Source: Candidatus Poseidoniia archaeon
Lineage (GTDB): Archaea; Thermoplasmatota; Poseidoniia; MGIII; CG-Epi1
Reading direction: 5' to 3'
Length of the DNA stretch: 28,541 bases
Assembly (NCBI GenBank): GCA_022449705.1
Contig: JAKURS010000003.1
Span: forward strand, 1 to 28,541
Below, piece after piece: positions 5,381 to 13,171 of this stretch. The translations under genes were made by a program, and so were the position numbers. Each line of letters begins with the position of its first letter. Position 1 is the stretch's first letter. The notes beneath the pieces were generated by a model that ran no database searches, was not told where the DNA came from, and was given only the letters and a program-made list of their open reading frames with translations.

Positions 5381-7870
5381 ATGTCTGCCCGTATCGCATC
5401 GCCGCGCATGGAGAAGCTTTCGCGGCTGGTCGCGCACAATCCGTGGCTGACCGTGCTGCTGACGCTGCTGCTGACCGGGCTAGCGCTACAGCCGTTACAG
5501 GCGATGGATACGGAAACCTCGCTCGAAGACTACCTGCCGCCGTCGCCCGAGGTCGATGCAGGGCAGGTGGCCTACGGCGAATTCCGGCTGCCGTTCTACG
5601 TTTCGGCCGTGGTCGAGATGCCGGGCGGAAACCTGCTCGCGCGCGAGTCTCTGCAGGAATTGCTGCGGCTTGAAGCGCATATGCTGGCGCGGCCGGAAGT
5701 GCAGGCGTGGGCTTACAACACCAGCGCAGTCGTGCGGTCGCCCGGGTCAGCGGTTAATGACACACTGGTGCTGCAGAACCTGACGCTGGAAACGGTGCCC
5801 GACCCGGTGCTACAGGCTACGCTGGGTGCACTCATCGAGGACCCGCAGGCGGGCGGCATGTTCGGTGCGCCGTCGCAACAGGGTGGAGTATGGCAGGCGC
5901 GTTCGGCCTTCATCACCGTGACGGTCGACAAGCAGGGCGCCTACAACGACGAAGCGTCGGAGCTGGCAGTGCGCGACGCGTTCCACAGCTTCGAGAGCGA
6001 GTCGCTGGTGCTAAACTCGATGGCGGCCCCTAACCAGGCGATGCAGGAAGCCTCCGAGAAGACGCTCTTGAAGTTACTACCCCTCACGCTGGCAGCGATG
6101 GCGGTGCTGCTGTGGGTCTCGTTGCGCCGCATCAGCGATGTCGCGCTGAGCCTGGGCACGGTGATGCTGGCACTGCTCTGGATGTTCGCGGCGGGCGAGC
6201 TGCTCGGCCTGCGCTTCTCGCAGTACACCTTCATCGCGCCAATCCTGGTGCTGGCGCTGGGAGTCGACGACGCCATCCATATCCTGCACCGCTACCGCGC
6301 CGACCACTACCAGGGGTCCGAGCGGGCGCTGCGCATCTCGGTGCGGCTCGTGGGCACGGCGCTGCTGCTGACGACGCTGACAACCATGGCCGCCTTCGGC
6401 GCCAACCGCGTCTCGGCTGTGCCGGCGATTCGCGACTTCGGCGTCCACGTCGCGCTCGGCATCGGCGCGGCGTTCATCCTGACGACTACCTTCCTGCCGG
6501 CGGTGCGGCTGCTGCTCGACCGCTGGCTTGACCCTGACCTGGAGCCACTGGAAGAGGGAGGGGTGCTGGTCTCGGCGCTGGGCCGGCTGGCGACCACTTC
6601 ACAGGCGCGGCCGCTGCCGGTGATTGCGGTCGCGCTGCTGCTCGCGAGCGGCTCGCTCTGGGCGGCGCTGCAACTAGATCAGGAACTGGAAATGGTCGAC
6701 CTGATTGACCCCAGCTCCGAGATGTATCGCGCCTGGGTCATTTACGAGCGCGACTTCGCGAGTTCGTCGGGCGAGGAGGCGGGGTTACTGGTCGAGGGCA
6801 ACGACTTGGCGCGGCCCGAGGTATTGCGCGCACTGCTCGAGACGCAGGCGGCCATGGCCGACAATACTAAGGTGGCGCAGCTCGGCGGCCAGCCACGCGC
6901 CTACTCCATCGCGACCGTCATGCGGGAGGTGTTTCCGCTCATGGCACCCCAGCTGGGAATGAGCGACTCCGATGGAGACGGGCTACCCGACAGCGCGACG
7001 GAGACGCGGCAGCTGCTGGGGATCCTGCTGGCGGAGGGCGCCGGCGACATGACGCCGACCGAGGTCAGGGCACTCGCGCGACCGGACGGCAATGGCAGCT
7101 GCGACGGGATGCTCATCCGTGTCATCAGTGCCGACATCAGGATGCTCGGTGGCGGCGACTTGTTGCGGGAGCTGGAAGAGGACGACGCGCCGCTGGAGGC
7201 GCTCGGCCTCGAATCCACGGCTTACGGCCAGCCGGTCGAGCGCTACCAGATGCTGAGCACCATGACCGACGGGATGCTGCGGTCGCTGGCGCTTTCCATC
7301 GTCATTTGCCTTGGCTTGCTGGTGGCACTGCGCCGCTCCTGGGTAGAGGGTATCGAGGCGATTATCCCGGTGGTGCTGGTGACGGCGTGGGTCTACGGCA
7401 CCATCTGGGCACTGGGGTGGAGCCTCAACCTGGTCACGGTCTCGATCGCCGCCATCACCATCGGCGTCGGGGTGGATTTCGCGGTGCACCTGCTCCACCG
7501 CTACCGCGAGGCGCTCGCCGACGGTGAGCCGCCCGAAGAGGCAATGCACACGGCAGTGCGGCATGCAGGGACCCCCATTACCGGTGCGGCGCTAACGACG
7601 GCTGCCGGCTTCGGCGTGCTCTCATTCTCGCCGATGACCAGCTTCAGCCAGTTCGGTATGCTCACCGCGGTTATGATTCTCTACGCACTCATCGCCACGC
7701 TGCTGGTGCTGCCAGCAGTCGTGCTGACGGTCGCCGGATACCGTGCCGCGCCGGCGTTTCCACCGCGCGACGACGCAGGCGCTACAGGCGCGCCCAACAA
7801 CATATGGGGTGAACCGGTCGCACCACCACAGCGGGTGGCGCGGCGCGTGAAGAAGCGGCGGAAGCGCTAG
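5381..7870 (+). CDS. RND superfamily (MMPL-type) membrane exporter
   Basis: 829 residues from ATG 5381 (834 if GTG 5366 is used), in two homologous halves. Each half has one helix (about 22-40 and 412-430), a large outside loop (about 41-225 and 431-630), then five helices. The helix-4-like motifs LALGVDDAIHILHRYR (about 292-307) and GVGVDFAVHLLHRYRE (about 695-710) carry the acidic proton-relay residues of RND/MMPL/HpnN-type proteins. These use the proton gradient to move lipids or hydrophobic compounds; the substrate here is unknown. The second loop contains DSDGDGLPD (about 529-537), a calcium-binding-like DxDxDG motif. The tail is strongly basic (ARRVKKRRKR). It is divergent from dtxR. 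Its stop overlaps the stop of the convergent gene (CTAG). Confidence 0.87.
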   Translation: MSARIASPRMEKLSRLVAHNPWLTVLLTLLLTGLALQPLQAMDTETSLEDYLPPSPEVDAGQVAYGEFRLPFYVSAVVEMPGGNLLARESLQELLRLEAHMLARPEVQAWAYNTSAVVRSPGSAVNDTLVLQNLTLETVPDPVLQATLGALIEDPQAGGMFGAPSQQGGVWQARSAFITVTVDKQGAYNDEASELAVRDAFHSFESESLVLNSMAAPNQAMQEASEKTLLKLLPLTLAAMAVLLWVSLRRISDVALSLGTVMLALLWMFAAGELLGLRFSQYTFIAPILVLALGVDDAIHILHRYRADHYQGSERALRISVRLVGTALLLTTLTTMAAFGANRVSAVPAIRDFGVHVALGIGAAFILTTTFLPAVRLLLDRWLDPDLEPLEEGGVLVSALGRLATTSQARPLPVIAVALLLASGSLWAALQLDQELEMVDLIDPSSEMYRAWVIYERDFASSSGEEAGLLVEGNDLARPEVLRALLETQAAMADNTKVAQLGGQPRAYSIATVMREVFPLMAPQLGMSDSDGDGLPDSATETRQLLGILLAEGAGDMTPTEVRALARPDGNGSCDGMLIRVISADIRMLGGGDLLRELEEDDAPLEALGLESTAYGQPVERYQMLSTMTDGMLRSLALSIVICLGLLVALRRSWVEGIEAIIPVVLVTAWVYGTIWALGWSLNLVTVSIAAITIGVGVDFAVHLLHRYREALADGEPPEEAMHTAVRHAGTPITGAALTTAAGFGVLSFSPMTSFSQFGMLTAVMILYALIATLLVLPAVVLTVAGYRAAPAFPPRDDAGATGAPNNIWGEPVAPPQRVARRVKKRRKR

Positions 7871-8418
7871 GCGCGCTGCAACCGCTCGCGTAGCCGTTCC
7901 TTCAGGTAGGGGTGGCGGCCGTGGGGGCGCTTGGGCATATCGCATTCATCCTCGCCGGAGCTGCACGCTTCCAGTTTGGCGAGCCGATTCTCGAGCCGCT
8001 CTTCCAGGGCGGCCAGCCTCTCTTCATCCGCCGGACAGTCCTCGGAGGCGCGGCACTCGGCAATGCGGTCCAGCGCTGCCTGCGTACGTGCGATCATTCG
8101 CTCAAGGGTTGCCTCGCGGTGCTCCTCGCGCTTCGCGTCACGTTCGGCCTTGCACGCTTCGCGGTCTGCGGCGCACTCGGCCAGCCGGGCCTGGCGTGCC
8201 TCCAGTCGCGCTTCCAGCGCGTCGAGCCGCGACGTGTCAGCGTCATCCGGCATATGTTCGCGGAAGTCGGCCAGTCGCGCCAGCCGCTTCTCGATGTGTT
8301 CCTGCAGCCTCGCCAGCCGGTCCGGCCGCTCGCCTTCGGTCTCTTCCTCCGCCACGACTGCGCCGGCAAGGGTGCCGACAAAGAGCAGGGCGGCAAACAG
8401 GGCCATGATTTTTGACAT
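7867..8418 (-). CDS. Secreted Cys-rich helical repeat protein
   Basis: 183 residues, family not recognised. The N-terminus is a signal peptide (MSKIMALFAALLFVGTLAG, cleavage expected near VVA-EE at residue 23). The rest is Arg/Glu/Leu-rich helix with a heptad look. Three imperfect repeats end in spaced cysteine pairs: C82/C89, C122/C128 and C152/C159, each preceded by a helix of the type LExRxxxRxxxLxxC. After the last pair comes a basic, Pro/His-containing tail (MPKRPHGRHPY). Six cysteines in an exported protein suggest disulfide-stapled helices or metal binding; I cannot decide between them. The promoter has an unusual repeat array between the TATA box and the start, so expression is probably regulated. 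A GGAG lies about 8 nt before the ATG, so this mRNA has a leader. Confidence 0.8.
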   Translation of the reverse strand: MSKIMALFAALLFVGTLAGAVVAEEETEGERPDRLARLQEHIEKRLARLADFREHMPDDADTSRLDALEARLEARQARLAECAADREACKAERDAKREEHREATLERMIARTQAALDRIAECRASEDCPADEERLAALEERLENRLAKLEACSSGEDECDMPKRPHGRHPYLKERLRERLQRA

Positions 8419-8430
8419 TTTTGTACTCCA

Positions 8431-8474
8431 GCGTAGTTACGCTAGGTACCTAGTTAGACTAGGGATATATAAAA
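8431..8474 (-). promoter_or_regulatory. TATA box and operator-like repeat array upstream of the Cys-rich protein gene
   Basis: The minus-strand TATA box TTTTATATA (8466-8474) puts the transcription start near 8444. The region 8431-8463 holds nested symmetry: GCGTA-GT-TACGC (8431-8442), the 12-bp perfect palindrome CTAGGTACCTAG (8442-8453) and CCTAGT-TAG-ACTAGG (8449-8463). It also holds a 13-bp direct repeat, TAGTTACGCTAGG and TAGTTAGACTAGG, with a 17-bp period (11 of 13 identical). A site covering the transcription start is where an archaeal repressor would act. The regulator is not known. Confidence 0.6.
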
Positions 8475-8501
8475 GTTGACGCCGCCGCCGCCGCAAGCCA
8501 G

Positions 8502-8509
8502 CCTTATAG
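8502..8509 (+). promoter_or_regulatory. TATA-like box for guaAB
   Basis: CTTATAG is centred about 25 nt before ATG 8531, fitting a leaderless guaAB mRNA. It favours ATG 8531 over the out-of-frame ATG at 8521. Confidence 0.6.
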
Positions 8510-8530
8510 CGGACGCCCGTATGCGCGCGC

Positions 8531-9484
8531 ATGGGATTCTTTGACCCTACGGGCTTCGCACAGGAGGCGGTCACCGCCATCGAGAAGCAGGTCCAGGGCC
8601 GGGCGATTATCGCCGCCTCGGGTGGTGTCGATTCGATGGCGGTGGCGGTGCTCGCGTCGCAGGCGCTGGGCGAGCAGCTGCTGGCGGTGCACGTTGATAC
8701 CGGCTACATGCGGCAGGACGAATCAACGGCGGTCGGCCGCATGCTTGTTGATATGAAAGTCAACCACCACGTAGTTGACGCCAGCGACCGTTTCTACGCG
8801 GCACTGGAGGGAGTGACTGACCCCGAGCTGAAGCGCACGCGCATCGGCGAGCTTTTTATACGCGTCTTCGAGGAAGAGGCGCGCGGTTTCGACGCGAAAT
8901 GGCTGGTGCAGGGGACCATCGCACCCGACTGGATTGAGTCGGGCGGCGGGCTGCGCGACACCATCAAGTCGCACCACAACGTCGGCGGCCTGCCGGAGGA
9001 CATGGAAATGGAACTCTGCGAGCCGCTGCGCGAGCTCTACAAGGACGAGGTGCGCGCGCTGGCGGAACACCTCGGCGTTGCGGTCGCGCAGCGTCAGCCG
9101 TTCCCCGGCCCCGGGCTGGCGGTGCGGGTGATGGGCGAGGCGACCCGAGAGCGCACCGCGCTGGTGCGGCAGGCGTGCTACATCGTCGAGCAGGAACTCG
9201 AGGCTGCCGCGGAGGCGGGCGAGATGGAGCTGCCGTGGCAGTATTTCGCGGTGCTGCTGCCGGTACGCACCGTCGGCGTACAGGGCGACGTCCGCGCCTA
9301 CGGCCATACGATTGCCGTGCGGGCGGTCCAGAGCTACGATGCGATGACTGCGCAGGCATCAGCGATGCCGTGGGGAGTGCAGCAGCGCATCTCGCGCCGC
9401 ATCACCAACGAACTCAAGGAAGACATCAACCGGGTGGTTTACGACGTCACAGACAAGCCACCTGGAACTATAGAGTGGGAATGA
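8531..9484 (+). CDS. guaAB: GMP synthase, ATP-pyrophosphatase subunit (subunit B)
   Basis: 317 residues covering only the ATP-PPase and dimerisation parts of GMP synthase, as in Archaea, where the glutaminase is a separate protein. The PP-loop SGGVDS (about 30-35) binds ATP, and VDTGYMR follows. WIESGGGLRDTIKSHHNVGGL and RQPFPGPGLAVR are GMP synthase signatures. The C-terminal dimerisation domain ends with VYDVTDKPPGTIEWE, the family's usual end. It adenylates XMP and replaces AMP with ammonia to give GMP in the cytosol. The glutaminase partner is not in this window. The last codon overlaps the ATG of the following small AT-rich ORF. Confidence 0.96.
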   Translation: MGFFDPTGFAQEAVTAIEKQVQGRAIIAASGGVDSMAVAVLASQALGEQLLAVHVDTGYMRQDESTAVGRMLVDMKVNHHVVDASDRFYAALEGVTDPELKRTRIGELFIRVFEEEARGFDAKWLVQGTIAPDWIESGGGLRDTIKSHHNVGGLPEDMEMELCEPLRELYKDEVRALAEHLGVAVAQRQPFPGPGLAVRVMGEATRERTALVRQACYIVEQELEAAAEAGEMELPWQYFAVLLPVRTVGVQGDVRAYGHTIAVRAVQSYDAMTAQASAMPWGVQQRISRRITNELKEDINRVVYDVTDKPPGTIEWE

Positions 9485-9681
9485 ATATGTTTTGTATTAA
9501 AGCCGAAATACCTCAAGAAATATGTGATATTGAAGATGAGTTAAAGGCAATTTATCACAGCAAAGATAGTGTTTGTATTTGGGTGTTTAAGAAAAGAGAA
9601 GATAGAAATAGATTCGTGGATGAAACTGCCGGTATGATGAAAGACGAAAGACAAAGGCATTTTGAGAACTTTTATTCATAA
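9481..9681 (+). CDS. Small AT-rich hypothetical protein
   Basis: 66 codons from ATG 9481, which overlaps the guaAB TGA (ATGA), to TAA 9679-9681. I do not recognise it. The protein is soluble-looking, with an acidic N-terminal half and a basic, probably helical C-terminal half (KKREDRNRFVDETAGMM). Its DNA is strikingly A/T-rich with A/T-ending codons (ATA, AAA, GAA, TTT), unlike the GC-rich genes on both sides. It lies between guaAB and the 3' end of tRNA-Met, a common landing site for foreign DNA. The in-register overlap with guaAB suggests it is translated, but a chance open frame in imported DNA remains possible. Confidence 0.55.
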   Translation: MNMFCIKAEIPQEICDIEDELKAIYHSKDSVCIWVFKKREDRNRFVDETAGMMKDERQRHFENFYS

Positions 9682-9686
9682 TTCTC

Positions 9687-9700
9687 TTTTTTGTAAAAAA
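9687..9700. terminator. Bidirectional oligo-T terminator
   Basis: T6 at 9687-9692 follows the small plus-strand ORF. A6 at 9695-9700 is a T6 on the minus strand, just past the 3' end of tRNA-Met. Oligo-T runs terminate archaeal transcription, so the pair serves both convergent units. Confidence 0.6.
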
Positions 9701-9703
9701 TCA

Positions 9704-9779
9704 TGGTGCCGGGGGCGGGGTTTGAACCCGCGACCTTCGGATTATGAGTCCGACGCGCTGCCAACTACGCCACCCCGGC
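9704..9779 (-). tRNA. tRNA-Met (CAU), elongator type
   Basis: On the minus strand the acceptor GCCGGGG (from 9779) pairs with CCCCGGC, with discriminator A and an encoded CCA (9704-9706). The anticodon stem-loop reads CGGACUCAUAAUCCG with anticodon CAU. T-loop GGUUCAAACCCC is normal. There is no intron. The GCCGGGG acceptor fits elongator Met rather than archaeal initiator (AGCGGG); a tRNA-Ile2 with modified C34 is less likely. Confidence 0.93.
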
Positions 9780-9803
9780 ACGCGGTGCGGCGGACGGCAG
9801 GCG

Positions 9804-9813
9804 CCATAAAAGG
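9804..9813 (-). promoter_or_regulatory. TATA-like box for tRNA-Met
   Basis: The minus strand reads CCTTTTATGG, about 29 nt upstream of the mature 5' end. Confidence 0.5.
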
Positions 9814-9830
9814 ATTAAGACTCGGGCGGG

Positions 9831-9837
9831 TTTTTTA
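9831..9837 (+). promoter_or_regulatory. TATA-like box for ileS
   Basis: TTTTTTA is centred about 27 nt before ATG 9861, so ileS is probably leaderless. Confidence 0.45.
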
Positions 9838-9860
9838 GCGGGGGCCAACTGCCGCACGCG

Positions 9861-12800
9861 ATGGCAGCCGACTCCGTCGGGGATTACGACCCCGTAGCGC
9901 TGGAACAGGCGGTCGCCGAGCGCTGGGCGGCCGAAGGCACTTTCCAGCAGCAGGTGGCGCAGCGCAAGGGTGCGCAGCCGTTCACCTTCTTGGAGGGGCC
10001 GCCGACTGCCAATGGCCGTCCGGGAATCCACCACGTCGTCTCGCGGACCTACAAGGACCTGGTCTGCCGCTGGCGCGCGATGCAGGGGCGCTACGTCGAG
10101 CGCAAGGGGGGCTGGGACACCCACGGACTACCGGTCGAAATCGAGGTGCAGAAAGCACTTGGTTTGGGAACAAACCGCGAAATCGAGGATTACGGCATCG
10201 AGAAGTTCAACACCGCCTGCCGGGAGAGCGTCTGGACCTACGAGGAGGCATGGCGCGAGATGACCGAGCGCATGGCGTTCTGGGTCGACATGGACGACCC
10301 GTACGTGACACTCCACGATGACTACATCGAGTCGGCGTGGTGGTCGCTGAAGCAGATGTTCGAGAAAGGGCTGCTCTACCGCGACTACAAGGTGCTGCCC
10401 TACTGCCCGCAGACTGGTACCAGCTACAGCAGCCACGAAGTCGCGCTCGGCTACAAGGAAATCAGCGAGCCGTCGCTCTACGCCAAGTTCAGGCTGGTAG
10501 ATGACAACGCCTCAATCTTGGCGTGGACCACGACCCCTTGGACACTGCCGGGTAACGTCGGGCTGGCTGTCGGCGAGGAAGTTACCTACTGTCGTATACG
10601 TATTACCGAGCCACCGGCCAGCTGGGAAGGAGATGGCGGCGCCGAAGTGGGCGAAGAGCTGATTCTGGCCAAGGAGTTGCTGAAGGATACACTGCGGCAC
10701 CAGATCGAGGTGCTGGCAGAATTCCCCGGCTCCGATCTTGTCGGGCGGCGCTACGAGCCGCTCTTCCCCGGCGCGATTGACCCCGGTAGCTCGAAAACGG
10801 CGTGGACCGTAATTGCCGCTGACTTCGTCACCACCGAGGCCGGCACCGGCGTCGTGCATACGGCGGTGATGTATGGCGAGGAAGATTTCGAACTGGGCCG
10901 TGCCGTCGGGCTGCCGGAGGTGCACACCGTCGGCGCCGATGGTTGCTTCGTCACCGGGGTGCATCCCGGCCTCGACGGCCGCTACGTCAAGGAGTGCGAC
11001 GGCGACATCATCGCGCTGCTGAGCGAGGCGGGGTTGCTCTACCGCACCGAGGAATACACGCACGACTACCCCCACTGCTGGCGTACCGACCATCCACTGC
11101 TCTACTACGCCATGGATTCGTGGTTCGTGCGTATGACTGCCGTGCGGGAGCAACTGCTGGCGCACAATGCACAGGTGGAGTGGGCGCCTGCGTGGGTGGG
11201 CGAGAAGCGATTCGGCGAATGGCTCGAAAACGTCAAGGACTGGGCCATCAGCCGCGAACGGTTCTGGGGCACGCCGCTCCCCGTCTGGTGCTGCGAGTGC
11301 GGCCACCAGCACTGCATTGGCTCGCGCGCCGAATTGCATGAACTGGCGATTGACCCTGCTACCGTTCCCGAAGATCTGCACCGCCCCTACGTTGACGCCG
11401 TGAAATTGCGATGCAGCGAGTGCGACGGCGAGATGGCGCGCGAGCCGTTCGTGATGGATTGCTGGTTCGACTCTGGCTGTGCCAGCTTCGCGCAGTGGCA
11501 TTATCCCTTCGAGGAGGACGGCAAATTCGAGGCGAATTTCCCGGTCGACTACATCTGCGAGGGAGTCGACCAGACGCGCGGCTGGTTCTACTCGCTGTTG
11601 GCGGTCGCGACCGCGGTCTTCGACTCGCACTGCTACCGCAGTTGCCTGTCACTGGGGATGATTCTGGACCGCGACGGCAAGAAGATGTCCAAGTCGCGCG
11701 GCAACATCGTCAACCCGAGCGACCATTTTGATTGCGAAGGGGCCGACGCCGTGCGCTGGTATATGGTGACGGCGGGCGCGCCGTGGGCCGAGCTACGGTT
11801 CGACCCACAGGGACTGCGCGAGACCTTCGCGCGCTTCTTCCTGACGCTCTGGAATACGTATCGCTTTCACGCCGACTACGCCGCGCTCGATGATTTCGAT
11901 CCGTCGGCGGAGCCCCCCGAACTGGCTCCGCTCGACCGCTGGGCGCTCTCGCGGCTCGCCGCGGTTACGGAGGAATACACATCGCTTTTCGAGCAATGGC
12001 GCTTCCACCGCGCGGCGCGTCTGCTGGAGGAGTTCCTCGTCGACGATGTCAGCAACTGGTATGTGCGGCGTTCCCGGCGGCGGCTCTGGACCGACGCGCC
12101 GACGCAGGACAAGGCGGCCTGCCAGCATACGCTGCACACGCTGCTCGAAGCCATTTGCCGGCTGATGGCGCCCGTGGCACCCCATATGAGTGACCACATC
12201 CACCACGCCCTGACGGGCAGCAGTGTCCACCTCGCCGACTGGCCGGAGCCCGCAGAACGGGACCCTGCACTCGAGGAACAGATGGCACTGGTGCGCGCGC
12301 TCGCCGAGGCAGGACGCCGCGTGCGTGCCGAGGCACAGCGGCGGCAACGCCTGCCATGCCGCGCAGGCTGGATTGTTGGAGGTCCCGACATCATGCAGTT
12401 CCACAACCTGCTGGCGGAGGAATTGAACGTCGTGTCGCTGGCTGTCGAGACTGATCTGGAGAAATTCCAGCAGGTCGAGCTACGCCCCAACTTCAAGTCA
12501 CTCGGTGCCAAGGTAAAGGGTGACTTGCCCGCCGTGAAGGCGGCGCTCGAGACGCTCGACCCCGATGTTGGTGCCGCTGCGCTTGCAGCGGGCTCCCTTG
12601 AACTGGCCGGCCACGCCATCGCGCCGGCAGACGTCGAGCTGGTGCGCGTCGAACGTCAGGGCTTTGCCGCCGCAACGCTTGATTCAGGTGTCAGCCTTGT
12701 GCTCGACATGGTAATTGACGACGCGCTGCTCTCGAAGGGGATGGCGCGCGAAATTACGCGCCGCGTGCAGGCGCAGCGCAAGGCGCTCGACTTGGCGATT

Positions 12801-12989
12801 GAGGACTCCATCGCACTCGAAGTGTGGCTGCCCACCAGTGCGCCGGAACTGGCCGCAGAGGACTGGAAGTGGGTGCAGTCGGAGACTCGCGCTTCGAGCG
12901 CCGAGTTGCACCGCAAGGCAGCGCCGCAGCGGGCTGAGAGCTTCGAGGTTGATGGCGTAGTGCTGGGCTTCGCGGCCCTCCGGGCCTGA
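9861..12989 (+). CDS. ileS: Isoleucyl-tRNA synthetase
   Basis: 1042 residues, full length. The class I signature appears as GPPTANGRPGIHHV (HIGH equivalent, about 46-60), followed by GWDTHGLPVEIEVQK, which is specific for IleRS. The CP1 editing domain includes AWTTTPWTLPGNVGLA. A Cys-rich zinc knuckle (CCECGHQHC, near 475) and a second pair (CSECDGE) follow. DGKKMSKSRGNIVNPSDHF is the KMSKS loop (about 610-630). The anticodon-binding domain and a C-terminal domain follow. The HIGH variant and length resemble the archaeal/eukaryotic-type (type 2, IleS2-like) enzyme that is often mupirocin-insensitive; this subtype is an inference. It charges tRNA-Ile and edits Val-tRNA-Ile. There are no truncations. 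Confidence 0.97.
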   Translation: MAADSVGDYDPVALEQAVAERWAAEGTFQQQVAQRKGAQPFTFLEGPPTANGRPGIHHVVSRTYKDLVCRWRAMQGRYVERKGGWDTHGLPVEIEVQKALGLGTNREIEDYGIEKFNTACRESVWTYEEAWREMTERMAFWVDMDDPYVTLHDDYIESAWWSLKQMFEKGLLYRDYKVLPYCPQTGTSYSSHEVALGYKEISEPSLYAKFRLVDDNASILAWTTTPWTLPGNVGLAVGEEVTYCRIRITEPPASWEGDGGAEVGEELILAKELLKDTLRHQIEVLAEFPGSDLVGRRYEPLFPGAIDPGSSKTAWTVIAADFVTTEAGTGVVHTAVMYGEEDFELGRAVGLPEVHTVGADGCFVTGVHPGLDGRYVKECDGDIIALLSEAGLLYRTEEYTHDYPHCWRTDHPLLYYAMDSWFVRMTAVREQLLAHNAQVEWAPAWVGEKRFGEWLENVKDWAISRERFWGTPLPVWCCECGHQHCIGSRAELHELAIDPATVPEDLHRPYVDAVKLRCSECDGEMAREPFVMDCWFDSGCASFAQWHYPFEEDGKFEANFPVDYICEGVDQTRGWFYSLLAVATAVFDSHCYRSCLSLGMILDRDGKKMSKSRGNIVNPSDHFDCEGADAVRWYMVTAGAPWAELRFDPQGLRETFARFFLTLWNTYRFHADYAALDDFDPSAEPPELAPLDRWALSRLAAVTEEYTSLFEQWRFHRAARLLEEFLVDDVSNWYVRRSRRRLWTDAPTQDKAACQHTLHTLLEAICRLMAPVAPHMSDHIHHALTGSSVHLADWPEPAERDPALEEQMALVRALAEAGRRVRAEAQRRQRLPCRAGWIVGGPDIMQFHNLLAEELNVVSLAVETDLEKFQQVELRPNFKSLGAKVKGDLPAVKAALETLDPDVGAAALAAGSLELAGHAIAPADVELVRVERQGFAAATLDSGVSLVLDMVIDDALLSKGMAREITRRVQAQRKALDLAIEDSIALEVWLPTSAPELAAEDWKWVQSETRASSAELHRKAAPQRAESFEVDGVVLGFAALRA

Positions 12990-13012
12990 GGCTGACAGCC
13001 GCCCGGGCGCCA

Positions 13013-13075
13013 CTAGTCTTCGACGACCGTGAACTTTTGCTTCTCGTCCTCAACCGGCTTGAAGACCAGTACCTC
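13013..13075 (-). pseudogene. Relic of the 3' end of the FKPV-repeat (KAP-like) gene
   Basis: The minus strand reads VLVFKPVEDEKQKFTVVED then TAG (13013-13015). This closely matches the in-gene segment PVFKPVEDEKPKFKVVGDK at 14141-14195, in DNA as well as protein (roughly 40 of 48 bases agree by eye). There is no proper start; upstream the frame carries on as LSYENSSGEE and unrelated sequence up to a TAA. It looks like a copy or leftover end of the large gene that begins at 15881, now separated from it by about 950 bp. The remaining 12990-13012 holds nothing I recognise. Confidence 0.65.
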
Positions 13076-13171
13076 TTCTCCGCTTGAGTTTTCATATGAC
13101 AAGCCTCTTTCGGGCCGTGAACGCTTTGAAGGCGATGGAAAACAAACATTCCACAAGGTGAATGATTTCGC

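Noticed and set aside
10512..11630. 372-residue open frame on the minus strand inside ileS
   Set aside because: It is wholly antisense to the conserved IleRS core; long antisense frames are expected in GC-rich coding DNA, and its protein has no recognisable fold.
12754..13149. 131-residue minus-strand frame over the ileS 3' end
   Set aside because: Arg/Ser/Pro-rich shadow; the neighbouring frame, not this one, carries the FKPV relic.
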